This document shows, one piece after another, positions 7,270 to 16,762 of a DNA stretch of 24,857 bases. The translations under genes were made by a program, and so were the position numbers. The stretch is taken from IMG/VR virus record IMGVR_UViG_3300035187_002196, positions 1-24,857 of that record; one strand, 5' to 3'. Below the pieces are notes generated by a model, which worked only from the letters and a program-made list of their open reading frames with translations, searched no databases and was not told where the DNA came from. This DNA is from a virus. How positions within the stretch are numbered: position 1 is the stretch's first letter; every line of letters starts with the position of its first letter.

Positions 7270-7967
7270 CGCTGAAAACGGCGATCAACGAAGTGCAGCG
7301 CCTGTGCTCGCTGCCCGTCACGTCGGCTGTCGTCGCGGACGGGCAGGAGAGCCAACAGCTGCTCTGGTCGCTGGCGAACCGCGAGGCGCGAGATGTGATC
7401 CGGCGCCATGCCTGGCCGCAGCTGCGGCGGGAGCACACGTTTACGTCGAACACGGCGAGCTTGCAGACCAACGGGCGGCCTGCCAACTTTGAGCGCATCA
7501 TCGCCGGCACGTTCTGGAACCGGGCGTCGGATCGTGAGCTGATGGGGCCGCTTGAGGCGACGGAATGGGCGCTGGCCTATGGCGAGCCGTTCACGAGCGC
7601 CATTCAGCAATACTGGATGCTGCGCCATGACGGCCTGCACATCTTCCCCGTCCCGACGGCGGCGGAAGCGATGGCCTATGAATACCAGATGACGACGCCG
7701 GTCTTGGCGGCGGACGGAACCACGTTCCGCCGGCAGTTCGAGGCCGACACCGATACGTATGTGCTCGATGAAGAGCTGCTGATCCTGGGCGTGACTTATC
7801 GCTTTCTGAAGCAGAAGGGCCTGGACTACGCCGAGGCGCTGCGGGATTACGAGCTTGCGCTGTCCACGGCCATTGGGTCGGCGAAGGGAGCCAAGATCAT
7901 CAATCTGGCGCCGGAAGAAGCGGATGTGCCGCTGCCGCTGATCCCTGAAAGCGGGTACGGGCAGTGA
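7266..7967 (+). CDS. Head-tail adaptor (connector) protein
   Basis: A 233-residue protein that most resembles the ring adaptor below the portal in short-tailed phages (SU10/P22 gp4-like role). The pattern is an N-terminal helical hairpin (AINEVQRLCSLP ... LLWSLANREARDVIRRHAWPQLRREHTF), then beta strands ending in an LHIFPVPTAAEAMAYEYQM segment. A C-terminal helix (EELLILGVTYRFLKQKGLDYAEALRDYELAL) follows. Those blocks in that order are what I recognise from this adaptor family. The start is GTG 7266 overlapping the upstream stop (GTGA), and its stop overlaps the next gene the same way. The position before the nozzle gene agrees. Confidence 0.75.
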   Translation: MTLKTAINEVQRLCSLPVTSAVVADGQESQQLLWSLANREARDVIRRHAWPQLRREHTFTSNTASLQTNGRPANFERIIAGTFWNRASDRELMGPLEATEWALAYGEPFTSAIQQYWMLRHDGLHIFPVPTAAEAMAYEYQMTTPVLAADGTTFRRQFEADTDTYVLDEELLILGVTYRFLKQKGLDYAEALRDYELALSTAIGSAKGAKIINLAPEEADVPLPLIPESGYGQ

Positions 7968-9529
7968 GAACAGCGCTGGCGGGCGCCCGAGGCCCTCGCG
8001 CTCGCAATCTGCCGCGCCGTCAGTCGGGCTCGGTGACGCTGCCGGCCCCGGTTGAGGGCTTGGACAGCGAAACGCCAGTGGCGGAGTTGCCGCCCACCCG
8101 GGCGATTGTGCTTGATAACTGGGTGCCGAAGGGCGTTGCGCTGGAGATGCGCCGCGGCTCAGTCAACCATGTGACGGGCGGGACTGGCCCGGTTGAGGCG
8201 CTGCTGGCATGGAACGGCCCGTCAGGCTCGAAGCTCTGGGCGGCCATCGGCGGCGGGCTCTATGACGTGACCTCGGCAGGCTCGCTGCCGTCTGCGGCGG
8301 TGTCGGGCCTGACCAATGCGCGCTGGAAGGGTGTGAACATCACCACCAGCGGCGGGGCGTTTCTGTGGATCTGCAACGGGGCGGATGCGCCGCGGCACTA
8401 CAACGGCTCCAGCTGGTCGACGCCGAGTCTGACGGTGACGACGTTCACGGCGGCGGACATCAACTACGTCTGCGAGAGCAAGCAGCGGCTGTTCTTCTGC
8501 TTCAAGAACAGCCTGACGTTTGGTTATCTGCCGGTCGACAGCATCGCCGGCACGGTAAGCAACTTCTCGCTGGGGTCGGTGTTCGGCCGCGGTGGTCGCC
8601 TGATCGCCATCGGCACGTTCACGAACGACGGCGGCAGCGGCCCTGACGATTACACCGTGTTTCTCACCTCTGAGGGCGAGGTGGCGATCTACGCCGGCTC
8701 CAACCCGGGCGACGCGACGGATTGGGGGCTTGTGGGCCGCTGGTATGTCGGCAAGCCGAAGGGCGACACGCCCATCGTGGACCTTGACGGCGACCTTGGC
8801 GTCATCACGGTCAACGGCGTGGTGCCTGTGGCGCAGGTGTTCAGCGGTCATCAGGTCGTGGAGCCGCCGCGCTATCTAACGGCGCGCATTTCGAGCCTGT
8901 TTCGCGACCAGGCCGCGACGGGCGCCGCGGACGGCTGGAGCGGGATTTATCACCCGGCGGGCGATCTGCTCATCATCAACTGCCCGGTGTCGGCGAACAT
9001 CTCGGTGCAGTATGTGCGCCACCAGATCACGGGCGGTTGGACCCGCTTCACGGGCTGGAACGCCGCTTCATGGGTCGTGTTCGGCGGCGAGCTGTACTAC
9101 GGCGGCCTCGATGGGACGGTGGTCAGGGCCGACACGGGCTACGCGGATCGCGGCGCGGACGTGACCGGCCTTCTGCAGACGGCGTGGACGTCTCTCGGAT
9201 CTCGCGGCGTGGTCAAGCGGCTGCTGATGGCGCGGCCGGTCATCACGACGGACACGGGCGCTGCGGTGTCGCTGGTGGCGCGCACGGATTACCAAGCCAC
9301 GCCGTTTCTGCCGGCCTTGTCGGCGCCGACGCTCACTGACGCGCTCGTGTGGGGCAGCGGCGTATGGGGCGTGAACCGCTGGGGCGGGCGCGATCTCGGC
9401 ACGCGGCAATGGCGCACGGTGTCAGGCGTCGGGCACGTGGCTTCGCTGGTCATGCAGGCGGCATCGCGCCAGAGCCAATTTGCGCTGAACGGCATTGATC
9501 TGGTGTTTGAGGTCGGAGGGCCGGTGTGA
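7964..9529 (+). CDS. Tail nozzle / stabilisation-type protein
   Basis: A 521-residue, almost entirely beta-stranded protein. The N-terminal part has a PAPVEGLDSETPVAELPPTRAIVLDNW segment and then MRRGS. This is a signature I associate with podovirus tail-nozzle or 'phage stabilisation' proteins, which begin by promising values at fixed loci and then form a propeller-like body. Repeats with GGGLYDVTSAG, WICNGADAPRHYNG and GELYYGGLDGTVVRAD are consistent with blades. It would close the tail tip and hold DNA. Start GTG 7964 overlaps the adaptor stop. Order adaptor-nozzle-GNAT-ejection proteins is standard for this phage type. Exact family unverified. Confidence 0.72.
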   Translation: MRTALAGARGPRARNLPRRQSGSVTLPAPVEGLDSETPVAELPPTRAIVLDNWVPKGVALEMRRGSVNHVTGGTGPVEALLAWNGPSGSKLWAAIGGGLYDVTSAGSLPSAAVSGLTNARWKGVNITTSGGAFLWICNGADAPRHYNGSSWSTPSLTVTTFTAADINYVCESKQRLFFCFKNSLTFGYLPVDSIAGTVSNFSLGSVFGRGGRLIAIGTFTNDGGSGPDDYTVFLTSEGEVAIYAGSNPGDATDWGLVGRWYVGKPKGDTPIVDLDGDLGVITVNGVVPVAQVFSGHQVVEPPRYLTARISSLFRDQAATGAADGWSGIYHPAGDLLIINCPVSANISVQYVRHQITGGWTRFTGWNAASWVVFGGELYYGGLDGTVVRADTGYADRGADVTGLLQTAWTSLGSRGVVKRLLMARPVITTDTGAAVSLVARTDYQATPFLPALSAPTLTDALVWGSGVWGVNRWGGRDLGTRQWRTVSGVGHVASLVMQAASRQSQFALNGIDLVFEVGGPV

Positions 9530-9972
9530 AGGCCGTTTATGACCGCTCAGACGAGCTGGTGCGGTGGGCTGAGCAGCGCTTGGACGTGGTGCGCCACCAG
9601 GGCTTTCCGGAAGGCGCGCGCGCCATCGGCGTGCAAGCGGCGGACGGCCAGATTATGGGCGTGGTCGTGTTCCACGACTACCAGCCCGCTTATCGGACCA
9701 TTCAGGTGAGCGCTGTGGCGGACGATCCGCGCTGGATGCGGGCGCGCAGCGCCTTCCAGCTGATGTTTCGGTATGCCTTCGACGTGTGCGGCGCCGACAA
9801 GATTTACAGCCTGACGCCGGCCAAGAACGGCCGGGCGCTTCGGTTTGTGTGGGGCCTCGGGTTCAAGCCTGAGGCTGTGTTGAAACGCCAGTTTGGCCGC
9901 GACGACGCTGTCGTGAGCGCCTTGTTCCGCGAGGAGTTTTATGAGCAAGCCCAGACCGCCGCCTGCGCCTGA
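9526..9972 (+). CDS. GNAT-like acetyltransferase-fold protein
   Basis: A 148-residue protein with the GNAT alpha/beta layout: a central strand GVQAADGQIMGVVVFHDY, a strand TIQVSAVAD, a helix RARSAFQLMFRYAFDVCGADKIYSLT, then NGRALRFVWGLGFKPEAVLKR. The last two correspond to the common GNAT ending in which a GFK/GF segment follows the second helix. The acetyl-CoA-binding pyrophosphate loop (usually Q/R-x-x-G-x-G/A) is not clear here, so activity is uncertain. Such proteins sit between nozzle and ejection genes in many podoviruses. Target unknown. The start is GTG 9526 overlapping the nozzle stop. Its 3' end overlaps the next gene by 32 bases. Confidence 0.7.
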   Translation: MKAVYDRSDELVRWAEQRLDVVRHQGFPEGARAIGVQAADGQIMGVVVFHDYQPAYRTIQVSAVADDPRWMRARSAFQLMFRYAFDVCGADKIYSLTPAKNGRALRFVWGLGFKPEAVLKRQFGRDDAVVSALFREEFYEQAQTAACA

Positions 9973-11149
9973 TCCGGTTGCCGTCAGCAACGCGCAGGCG
10001 ACCGCGAACCGCGATGCGGCGCGCACGGAAGCGCAGCTGAACCGCGTCAACCAAGTCACGCCCTACGGCTCGGTCACGTTCTCGAACCAAGGCGACAACT
10101 GGACGCAGACGGTCACGGAAAGCGACAACCAGCGGGCTTTGCGGGAGGGCCAAGAGCGCCTTGGCATCAATCTCAACAATCTCGGCCAACAGCAAATCCA
10201 GACCGTCGGCGGCATCTTGGGGCAGCGCTTTACCCCGCAGCGCTTCAACAGCGCGCAAGCGACGGGCGGGCCTCTGGATCTGGCCCGGGCGCTTGGCGGG
10301 GAAGCCGATCTGAGCCGTTTTGACCCCACGCGGCGGCCTGAGGTGAACTTGGGGCGCTTTGATCCGACACGGCAGCTGCCGATGATGGACGCTTCGGGCT
10401 ACGACCCGACGCGGCAAGACTTCGGGACCGACATTGCGGAACGGGCCTTTGCGGGCGCGACGGCGGGCATGGACCGCAGCTTTGACCGGGCGGACGAAGC
10501 GCTGCGGACGCGCATGGCGAACCAAGGCATTACGGCGGGCTCCGAGGCGTTCGGCGCGGAGCGGTCGGCCTTTGAAGAGGGCCGCGCCAATGCTTACGCC
10601 CGGGCGCTGAGCGACGCGCAGATGGTGGGCTTGAACGCCCGCGGCCAGCAGTCGGCGGAGATGGCGCAAGGCTTCGGGCAGAACTTGGCGGCCGACCAGC
10701 GCAACATGAGCGCGCTCGGCATGGGCGCGGACTTGGCGCAGATGCGTGAGCAGAACATGCTCAACCGCTTTGCTATGGGCGCGGACATGACCAACCAGCA
10801 GCGGGCGCAGCGTCTGGCCGAGCTGCTCCAGCAGCGCGGCACGAACCTTGGCGAGGCGACGGATGATTATAACCGCAACTACGCGGCCGATCTGGCGGAA
10901 CGGCAGGTGCCGTTGCAGGAGATTAACGCCATTATGAACGGCGCGCCGTTGACGCCGCTCAATCCGGCGGCTCCGAGTCAGTCGAGCGTGGCGGCCCCTG
11001 ATGTTCTAGGCGCCTATGATTTGCACAACACCGCCAACCAGGCGAACTACCAATCGCAGATGGGCCAGCGTAACGCCCTCATCGGCGCCCTTGGGGGCTT
11101 GGGCGGCGCGGCGATCGGCGGCTTCTTTAGCCGCGGAAGGACGGGCTAA
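9941..11149 (+). CDS. Internal virion (ejection) protein 1
   Basis: A 402-residue protein, mostly helical, rich in Ala, Gln, Arg and Asn, with a Pro-rich N-terminus. A strong GAGGAG site (9931-9936) inside the upstream gene precedes ATG 9941. Early text (RVNQVTPYGSVTFS) and the long central helix containing RMANQGITAGSEAFG followed by many Arg/Gln/Met positions match a family I know from podovirus ejection regions. Residues about 120-165 hold three FDPTR/YDPTR copies. The C-terminus is a Gly/Ala hydrophobic stretch (ALGGLGGAAIGGFF), a candidate membrane-inserting segment. It likely enters the cell envelope with the DNA. The stop overlaps the next start. Confidence 0.7.
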   Translation: MSKPRPPPAPDPVAVSNAQATANRDAARTEAQLNRVNQVTPYGSVTFSNQGDNWTQTVTESDNQRALREGQERLGINLNNLGQQQIQTVGGILGQRFTPQRFNSAQATGGPLDLARALGGEADLSRFDPTRRPEVNLGRFDPTRQLPMMDASGYDPTRQDFGTDIAERAFAGATAGMDRSFDRADEALRTRMANQGITAGSEAFGAERSAFEEGRANAYARALSDAQMVGLNARGQQSAEMAQGFGQNLAADQRNMSALGMGADLAQMREQNMLNRFAMGADMTNQQRAQRLAELLQQRGTNLGEATDDYNRNYAADLAERQVPLQEINAIMNGAPLTPLNPAAPSQSSVAAPDVLGAYDLHNTANQANYQSQMGQRNALIGALGGLGGAAIGGFFSRGRTG

Positions 11150-12480
11150 TGCCTCAACAGCCTTTTCGACCGCACACCTCGACGTATACGCCGGGGTCGT
11201 TCCTTGAACTTGCTCCTGATGTCAAAGCATCGGTGCGGCAAGGCCAGCAGGCCGTGCAGGGCCTTCTGGGCGCGCCCGCGATGCAGCTTCAAGCGCCGCA
11301 GCGCATGGTGCGCCCGCCACAGCAGGAGCTGGCGAACTACGGTCGCGCCCGGGCGCGCGGGCTTGCGGCAGCGCTGAGCAATGACGCCATGCGCCCGACG
11401 CAATCGGGCTCGTGGGTGGAGGGCTTGGCGCGCGCCCTGCAGGTCGGCATGCAGGCCCGGGCGGGCATCGACACGGCGACGCAGGAAGAGCAGGACCGGG
11501 CCAACGATCTCAACCGGGAGCGGCGGCAGGAGTACGGCGCGGCGCAGGCGGCGCAGGCCACCTCGCTGCAAGACATGGCGCGGATCCTAGCGGAGAACGG
11601 CGACCCGAACGCGGCGATGCAGATCAATGCCGGCGTCTTGGGGGCTGATGATGAGGACCGACGCGCTCGGGATCGGTCGGTTTTTGAAGCCGATTTGGGC
11701 TTTAAAAACGAAGCGCGGATGACACCTCTGATGGTTCAGCGCGAAGGCGCGATGACGCCAATCTGGGCGGAGCGGCAGACGCAGCTTGGCGGGATCGAGA
11801 ACCAGCAGCAGGTGGATTTGGCAAGGGCATTGCTGCCTGTGGAAGCCGAGGGCCTGCGGCAGGAAATAGGCATCCGTCAACGGTACGCGACGCCGACTGG
11901 CGGCGGTGCTCAATCTGGCGCTCCAGCCAGCATGCCGCCAGAGTTGCGCGGCCTGTGGAATCAGTGGGAACGCAGCGGCAGCGTGCTAGAGGCGATTAAT
12001 CGCGCAATGGCCCAATCGTCGGATGTTTCAACCGGCATCACAAACGCCGCGACCGGCTGGATTGGCGGCACGCCAGCGTTCGATCTCAATGCAACCGTTG
12101 ACGAGATTACGTCAAACATCGGCTTTGACGAATTGCGAGCGATGCGTGCTGCGTCGCCGACTGGGGCCGCTCTTGGCAGCGTTACGGAGCGGGAACTGGC
12201 CTTGCTGCAATCGGTGATTGGGTCGCTCCGCGCCAGTCAATCGCGTGAGCAGTTTGAATACAATTTACAGCGCGTGCGGGATCAGTACAACAGGTCGCGG
12301 GCGGCCATTCAGCAAGCCATGCAGCAGGACTTTGGCGTCCCGGCTTATCAGCTGGATTGGCGGCGTGATTTCTCGTTTGCCAATGCGCCGCCGCGACAGG
12401 GGGCAGGCGCTGGCACGGGAGCCGCTGCAAACCGGCCGCCCTTGCGTTTTAACCCGGCATCGGGCGGCCTGACAGAATGA
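11149..12480 (+). CDS. Internal virion (ejection) protein 2
   Basis: A 443-residue protein with a very good GGAAGGA site at 11135-11141 and ATG 11149 overlapping the upstream TAA. It begins Pro/Gln-rich, then has a long Ala/Gln/Arg helical stretch (about residues 25-150) and a middle with a Gly/Ala/Pro hinge (GGGAQSGAPASMPPEL). A conserved-looking helical end (about 320-405) with a YNLQRVRDQYNRSRAAIQQ segment closes it. No signal peptide or catalytic motif is seen. Placement between ejection proteins 1 and 3 and the composition support a virion-internal role. Function within ejection is not resolvable by reading. The stop forms ATGA with the next gene. Confidence 0.65.
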   Translation: MPQQPFRPHTSTYTPGSFLELAPDVKASVRQGQQAVQGLLGAPAMQLQAPQRMVRPPQQELANYGRARARGLAAALSNDAMRPTQSGSWVEGLARALQVGMQARAGIDTATQEEQDRANDLNRERRQEYGAAQAAQATSLQDMARILAENGDPNAAMQINAGVLGADDEDRRARDRSVFEADLGFKNEARMTPLMVQREGAMTPIWAERQTQLGGIENQQQVDLARALLPVEAEGLRQEIGIRQRYATPTGGGAQSGAPASMPPELRGLWNQWERSGSVLEAINRAMAQSSDVSTGITNAATGWIGGTPAFDLNATVDEITSNIGFDELRAMRAASPTGAALGSVTERELALLQSVIGSLRASQSREQFEYNLQRVRDQYNRSRAAIQQAMQQDFGVPAYQLDWRRDFSFANAPPRQGAGAGTGAAANRPPLRFNPASGGLTE

Positions 12481-14750
12481 GCGACATCCGCGTCCGCGGC
12501 CCAGACGGGCGCGTTGTGATCTTCCCGGCGGGCACGTCCGAAGAGACAATGCGCAATGCGCTGCACTCCTATTACGGCGGCGGGCGCCAGCAATCGCGGC
12601 CGGAAGCGTTTCGCCGTAACGCTGTTGACTCGCTGACGTGGGGTCGGGCCGATGAGTGGTCTGGCGCGTTTGCGCGGGGATCAGTGGGTGATTTGGGCGG
12701 CATGCTGCGCGGCATTGAGCGCAACATGCCATTGTCTTTTCTCACGCCCGGTTTATCGGACGAGCAGATTGAGCGGCTAAACGCCAGAGAGCGTGAATTA
12801 GGCATTAGAACGCCGTTGAATGATCCTGCCGTTCGGGCGCGAGGCGACGAAGCGGAAAGCCGCGCCACCGAACGTTCCCGCGGCGATCTGGCGGCCGCGC
12901 AGTTTCAGCACCCAGTGTCGTCAATCGCGGGCTCCATCACGGGCGCCCTCCCGCTTGGAGCGGTTGGCGGTGGCGCTGCGGCTCCAGTGCGGGCAATAGG
13001 CGGCGCAGTAACCGGAGCGGGGCGGGGCCTTTTGGCGCTTGGTCGCGGCGGACGCGCTGCAGCGCCAGCCGCTGCCGCGCGCAGCCGAGATGCGGCAGGA
13101 AGGTTTGTGGCGGGTGCGGCAGCGGGGCGTGCGGCGACACCAGCAACAAACGCCGCGACCACAGCAGCGGCGGAGGTCGCGCCGCGCTTTGCGCCGACGT
13201 TGGCTAGGCGCATTGGCGCGGCAATGGGCGCAGGCGGCGCTTTTGGCGGGGCACACGGCTACAACTCAGGCCGGGACGGCGAACGCCTTGAAACCGGCCT
13301 GCGCGGCGCTCGTGACGGCGCCCTGTGGGGCGGCGGCTTGGCGGGTGCAAGCGGCGTGCTCGGTCGCGCCATGCGGATCAACAACCCACGCGTCCAAGCG
13401 GCGGCAACGGGCGGCCTTCTGGGCGCCGGCACGGCGGCAGGAACATACGCCATCACTGGCGACATGGGCTTGACGCCGCAGCAGCGCACTGAAGCAGCAT
13501 TGATGGCGGGCGCGCTGGGCTTGGGCGTAGGCGCAAGCGGCGCAGGTATTCGTCGCGCCTTAACGCGCAATCGCCCTGAAGAAAACGTCATGGGCCGCTT
13601 GGCGCGCCGCAGCAATCTGACGGTGCAGCAGCTGGATGAGCGGATTGCTGCGGCACAGAAAACAAATCAAGGGCGCGTTTTTGCCGACATTCTGGGTCGT
13701 CCAGCGCAGCGTCGCGGGCGTACTTTGGCGGAAATGCCTGGCGAGACGCTTGAGATCGCCGCAGCCCGCATGAACGAGCGCATGGCGAACCAAGGCGAGC
13801 GCATCGGGCAGGCTATCTCTCGGCAAGGGCGTCGCCCCGCTATGGATGCTTTGAGCGAGCGTGTGGAAAAGGCGTCGGCTAAGTTGTTGACGCCCGTCAT
13901 GCGCGCCGTGACGCCGGAGGGCCGCGGCCGCGCAAGCCAAACGCTGGCCGACCTGCAGCGGCGGCCAACAGTGCGGGGCGCTATGCAAGCGGCGCAAGAG
14001 ATGGTCGAAGAAGATGTGGCGGCCGGGCGCCTTGCTTCGACAGCTATGGACGATCCGGTTCAGATGCTGCACGCGCTGAAGATTGTGCTACAGGCGCAAG
14101 CGCGAGACCCCATGACACTGGGGCGAAATTCGCTTGGCCTCATTGACAATGCGCAACTGGTGGCGGCCTCAAACGCCGTTTCGGACACGTTGGAAGCTGT
14201 TGCCCCTGGTTACGCTAACGCCATGGCGCAACTTCAGCGATTGATCGTGCCGCGGGAAATCATGCGGACGGTCGAAAACGCTCAGCGCGGGGATGTGGTG
14301 AACGTGGCCGGCGCCGCGTTGCGCAACCCCCAGGTGCGCCGCAGCATCGCCCAACGTCCTTACAGGCGCATTGGCGACATGCTTCGCCAGGAGGATGAAT
14401 TGTATCAGTCGGCGCGCCGCATGATGCCGGACTCGGGGTCGCAAACGACGCCGATGGCCATGGATGTCATGGACCAACTGGCGACAGAAAACGTGCCGCT
14501 GTCGTTGCAAGGCTGGCTTGACCGGGCCGCGAGGCACATGATGGCAGGTCCCCGCGAGAGCGTCCGCAACCAACTGGGCGCCGCGCTTTACGAGCCGGTT
14601 GACCGCGGGCTTTCCGACTTCAACCCTGAGCGGATCGCCGCTGCCCGCGCTTGGCTGCTGCGCGACATGCAAAGGCGAGCGGCGGCGGGCCGCAATCAGA
14701 TTGGCGACGCGGCAAGCGGCGCCGTTGGCGTGATGGATCAATCGGAATGA
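12477..14750 (+). CDS. Large internal virion (ejection) protein 3
   Basis: A 757-residue protein. Residues about 3-35 form a small module (IRVRGPDG, FPAGTSEETMRNAL, then YYGG) that is common at the start of large phage ejection proteins. Two Gly/Ala-rich hydrophobic regions follow (about 155-190 and 240-360) with small-residue zipper spacing (GAxxGxGGAFGG, GGLLGAGTAAG), candidates for membrane insertion during DNA entry. The rest is Arg/Ala/Gln-rich helix. No lytic transglycosylase catalytic Glu context or peptidase motif was found. ATG 12477 overlaps the upstream stop. The role is inferred from neighbours and composition. Confidence 0.7.
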   Translation: MSDIRVRGPDGRVVIFPAGTSEETMRNALHSYYGGGRQQSRPEAFRRNAVDSLTWGRADEWSGAFARGSVGDLGGMLRGIERNMPLSFLTPGLSDEQIERLNARERELGIRTPLNDPAVRARGDEAESRATERSRGDLAAAQFQHPVSSIAGSITGALPLGAVGGGAAAPVRAIGGAVTGAGRGLLALGRGGRAAAPAAAARSRDAAGRFVAGAAAGRAATPATNAATTAAAEVAPRFAPTLARRIGAAMGAGGAFGGAHGYNSGRDGERLETGLRGARDGALWGGGLAGASGVLGRAMRINNPRVQAAATGGLLGAGTAAGTYAITGDMGLTPQQRTEAALMAGALGLGVGASGAGIRRALTRNRPEENVMGRLARRSNLTVQQLDERIAAAQKTNQGRVFADILGRPAQRRGRTLAEMPGETLEIAAARMNERMANQGERIGQAISRQGRRPAMDALSERVEKASAKLLTPVMRAVTPEGRGRASQTLADLQRRPTVRGAMQAAQEMVEEDVAAGRLASTAMDDPVQMLHALKIVLQAQARDPMTLGRNSLGLIDNAQLVAASNAVSDTLEAVAPGYANAMAQLQRLIVPREIMRTVENAQRGDVVNVAGAALRNPQVRRSIAQRPYRRIGDMLRQEDELYQSARRMMPDSGSQTTPMAMDVMDQLATENVPLSLQGWLDRAARHMMAGPRESVRNQLGAALYEPVDRGLSDFNPERIAAARAWLLRDMQRRAAAGRNQIGDAASGAVGVMDQSE

Positions 14751-16762
14751 GCCTGCGCGCACGGATGCTTTTAACAGCGCTTGGCGCGCGTCCTCGGGCA
14801 ACGGCGGCAGGCGCTGCGGCCGTGGCTGGCGGAGTTGCCTTGGCAGCCCCGCGTGAAGCGCAAGGCGAGCCTCTGGCTCCGATCACGCGCCAAGAGGTCG
14901 AAGACCTGTATGTGCGCGTGGGCGACAGTCCTGCGCCTCGGGTATCGCCGGAACAGAGCCAGCGCGAGGGGCGTAGGCAGGGCCTCGCTTTGGATTGGTA
15001 CGACGATATGCGCCGGGGCGGCCCGCGCGCTCGCTCCGCCCTCCAACAACTGCGCGAGCAGTATCGAGCCGATCCAACAAATCGCGATCTCGCGGCCCGT
15101 TTGATTGCCGCGGAGCAGGCTTATGATCCCGTGACATTTGCCGCCGCGGCCAATCCCGATGAGTTCGGCGGCGGTCGCCTCACGGGCGAAGTGGCGATCG
15201 GCGCCGGGATTGGTATCCCGACATACCTTGCGAGCCGGCGTTTTGGGCAGCGCGGGCAGATGGCCGCTGGGGCTGCTGTTGGCGCCCTCAAAGGCGGCGT
15301 CTATGGCGCCGGGGCAGGAACGGGCGAAGCGACGACGGAAGATCGCATTACAGGCGCTGCCCGCGACGCCGCTATAACGGGCGCGGTGAGTGGCCTTGCT
15401 GTGCCGGTTATGCGCCTAGCGTCTCGGGCGGTCCAGCACGCCCCCATCCATCTGCAACAAGCGCGAAACGCGCTGACACCTAACTACAGCGGCCCGCGCG
15501 CGGTTGACATGAGGTCGCGGCTGGGCGCTCCGCGAGAGCTGACGCTGCGGCCCGGCGTGTCGGCTGATGAAGTCGTAGCGCGCGCGCAGGCAGCGGACGA
15601 CTATCGCGCCTCAGTCCCGGCTTGGCGGCGCGGTCTTGAGCCGTCGCCGCTTGTGCCGCGTCTGCAGGCGGCGGTGAACCTAGACGATGCTGGACGCGCG
15701 GAGCAGCGCCGACTAGGCACGGCGGAGATCGCGCGGCGTATGCCTCCTCCAAGACGCTTTAGCAGCGTCGAGCCGACAGTCGCGGTCAATCTGGAGCGCC
15801 GCGCTTTGCTGCCGCAGTTTGACGTGGCGGAACTGCGCACGGCGTCCAATCAGGAACGCTCGCGACTGGCGAACCTGCTGCGCCGGCGCCTGCGGGACAA
15901 TGCCCTGACCGACGATGAATACGAGTTTCTGGCGACGCCCGCAGGGCGAGAGCGGTTGCGGCAGTTAGGCGTGTTTGCCCCGAATGCCCCCATCGGCGAG
16001 CCTGTTGTTCGTCCTGCCGCGCGATCAGTTAACCCGTCGCTTCGCGACCGAGTGCCGCAACGCATCGCGCCGGAGGCGGCGCAAGAACTGGCGCGGTCGT
16101 TGTCGTTTAGGACGCCTGTCAGCGTGCCCCGCGTCAGCCCACAAGATCCCGTCTCGCCGCGCCGCGCTGGCCTTACCGCGCTGCTGTCAAGCCGGAGGGT
16201 GACGGGGTATGCGCCGGACACCGAGTCGCTGCTGACCAAGGGCTCAAAACTGGCGGCAGCCGCTATTCCGATCCCAATCGCAGGGGGCGTTAACTCTATG
16301 ATGGGGTGGGAGTCCACGCCGAAACCCCAACCAAGCGATTTTCTTGGCACCGACCCTGAAGCGCGGCGGCGCTTGGCCGAGGGCGGCGTTCAAGAAGACA
16401 TTGGCACGGCGACAGCCGGCGTTTCTGACGCTGCCGCCAACGCAAGTCGCCGCATCGACGACGAGATCGCGGCCTTAGAGCGCGAGGCGGCAAGCTTTGA
16501 GCAGGAGGCGCGGGATCAACTGCGGCGCAACCCGCCGACGCGGTGGGTTCGCCGCGGCGAAGAGCGTGTGCAGATCGACAATCGGCGCGAGCATAGAGCG
16601 GCGCAGGCTAACGCGCAGGAGCTTCGAGGCAGGGCCGAACAGGCGCGGCAGGCAGCACAGCGGCTGGAGGCGTCGCGGGCTCAGCGGATTGAGGCAGAAA
16701 CGACAGCAGCCCGGCGTCAGCTTGAGGGCATGCGCGGGCGGTTGGCGGCCCTTAATGAGTAG
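14747..16762 (+). CDS. Large internal virion (ejection) protein 4
   Basis: A 671-residue protein starting at ATG 14747, which overlaps the upstream stop as ATGA. The in-frame start at 14651 would add 32 basic residues lying inside the previous gene and is less likely. The N-terminus has an Arg-rich head and an Ala/Gly hydrophobic stretch (about 15-33) resembling a signal or membrane anchor. Residues about 140-230 repeat the Gly/Ala zipper design of its upstream neighbour. The middle is Arg/Pro/Ala-rich and low in complexity, and the last 110 residues form a strong Arg/Glu/Ala coiled coil. The style matches ejection proteins. No enzyme motif is visible. Its 3' end overlaps a minus-strand gene by 11 bases. 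Confidence 0.65.
   Translation: MSLRARMLLTALGARPRATAAGAAAVAGGVALAAPREAQGEPLAPITRQEVEDLYVRVGDSPAPRVSPEQSQREGRRQGLALDWYDDMRRGGPRARSALQQLREQYRADPTNRDLAARLIAAEQAYDPVTFAAAANPDEFGGGRLTGEVAIGAGIGIPTYLASRRFGQRGQMAAGAAVGALKGGVYGAGAGTGEATTEDRITGAARDAAITGAVSGLAVPVMRLASRAVQHAPIHLQQARNALTPNYSGPRAVDMRSRLGAPRELTLRPGVSADEVVARAQAADDYRASVPAWRRGLEPSPLVPRLQAAVNLDDAGRAEQRRLGTAEIARRMPPPRRFSSVEPTVAVNLERRALLPQFDVAELRTASNQERSRLANLLRRRLRDNALTDDEYEFLATPAGRERLRQLGVFAPNAPIGEPVVRPAARSVNPSLRDRVPQRIAPEAAQELARSLSFRTPVSVPRVSPQDPVSPRRAGLTALLSSRRVTGYAPDTESLLTKGSKLAAAAIPIPIAGGVNSMMGWESTPKPQPSDFLGTDPEARRRLAEGGVQEDIGTATAGVSDAAANASRRIDDEIAALEREAASFEQEARDQLRRNPPTRWVRRGEERVQIDNRREHRAAQANAQELRGRAEQARQAAQRLEASRAQRIEAETTAARRQLEGMRGRLAALNE

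Noticed and set aside
10510-13796. A 19-base exact match (10510-10528 and 13778-13796) between two ejection genes.
   Set aside because: It encodes the same short MANQG-type peptide in Ala/Arg-rich helices in both. Short shared codons in similar composition explain it better than a functional repeat.
12477-14750. Lytic transglycosylase domain in the large ejection protein.
   Set aside because: I looked for the catalytic Glu with the usual ES and GLMQ-type surroundings in the large ejection proteins and did not see it.
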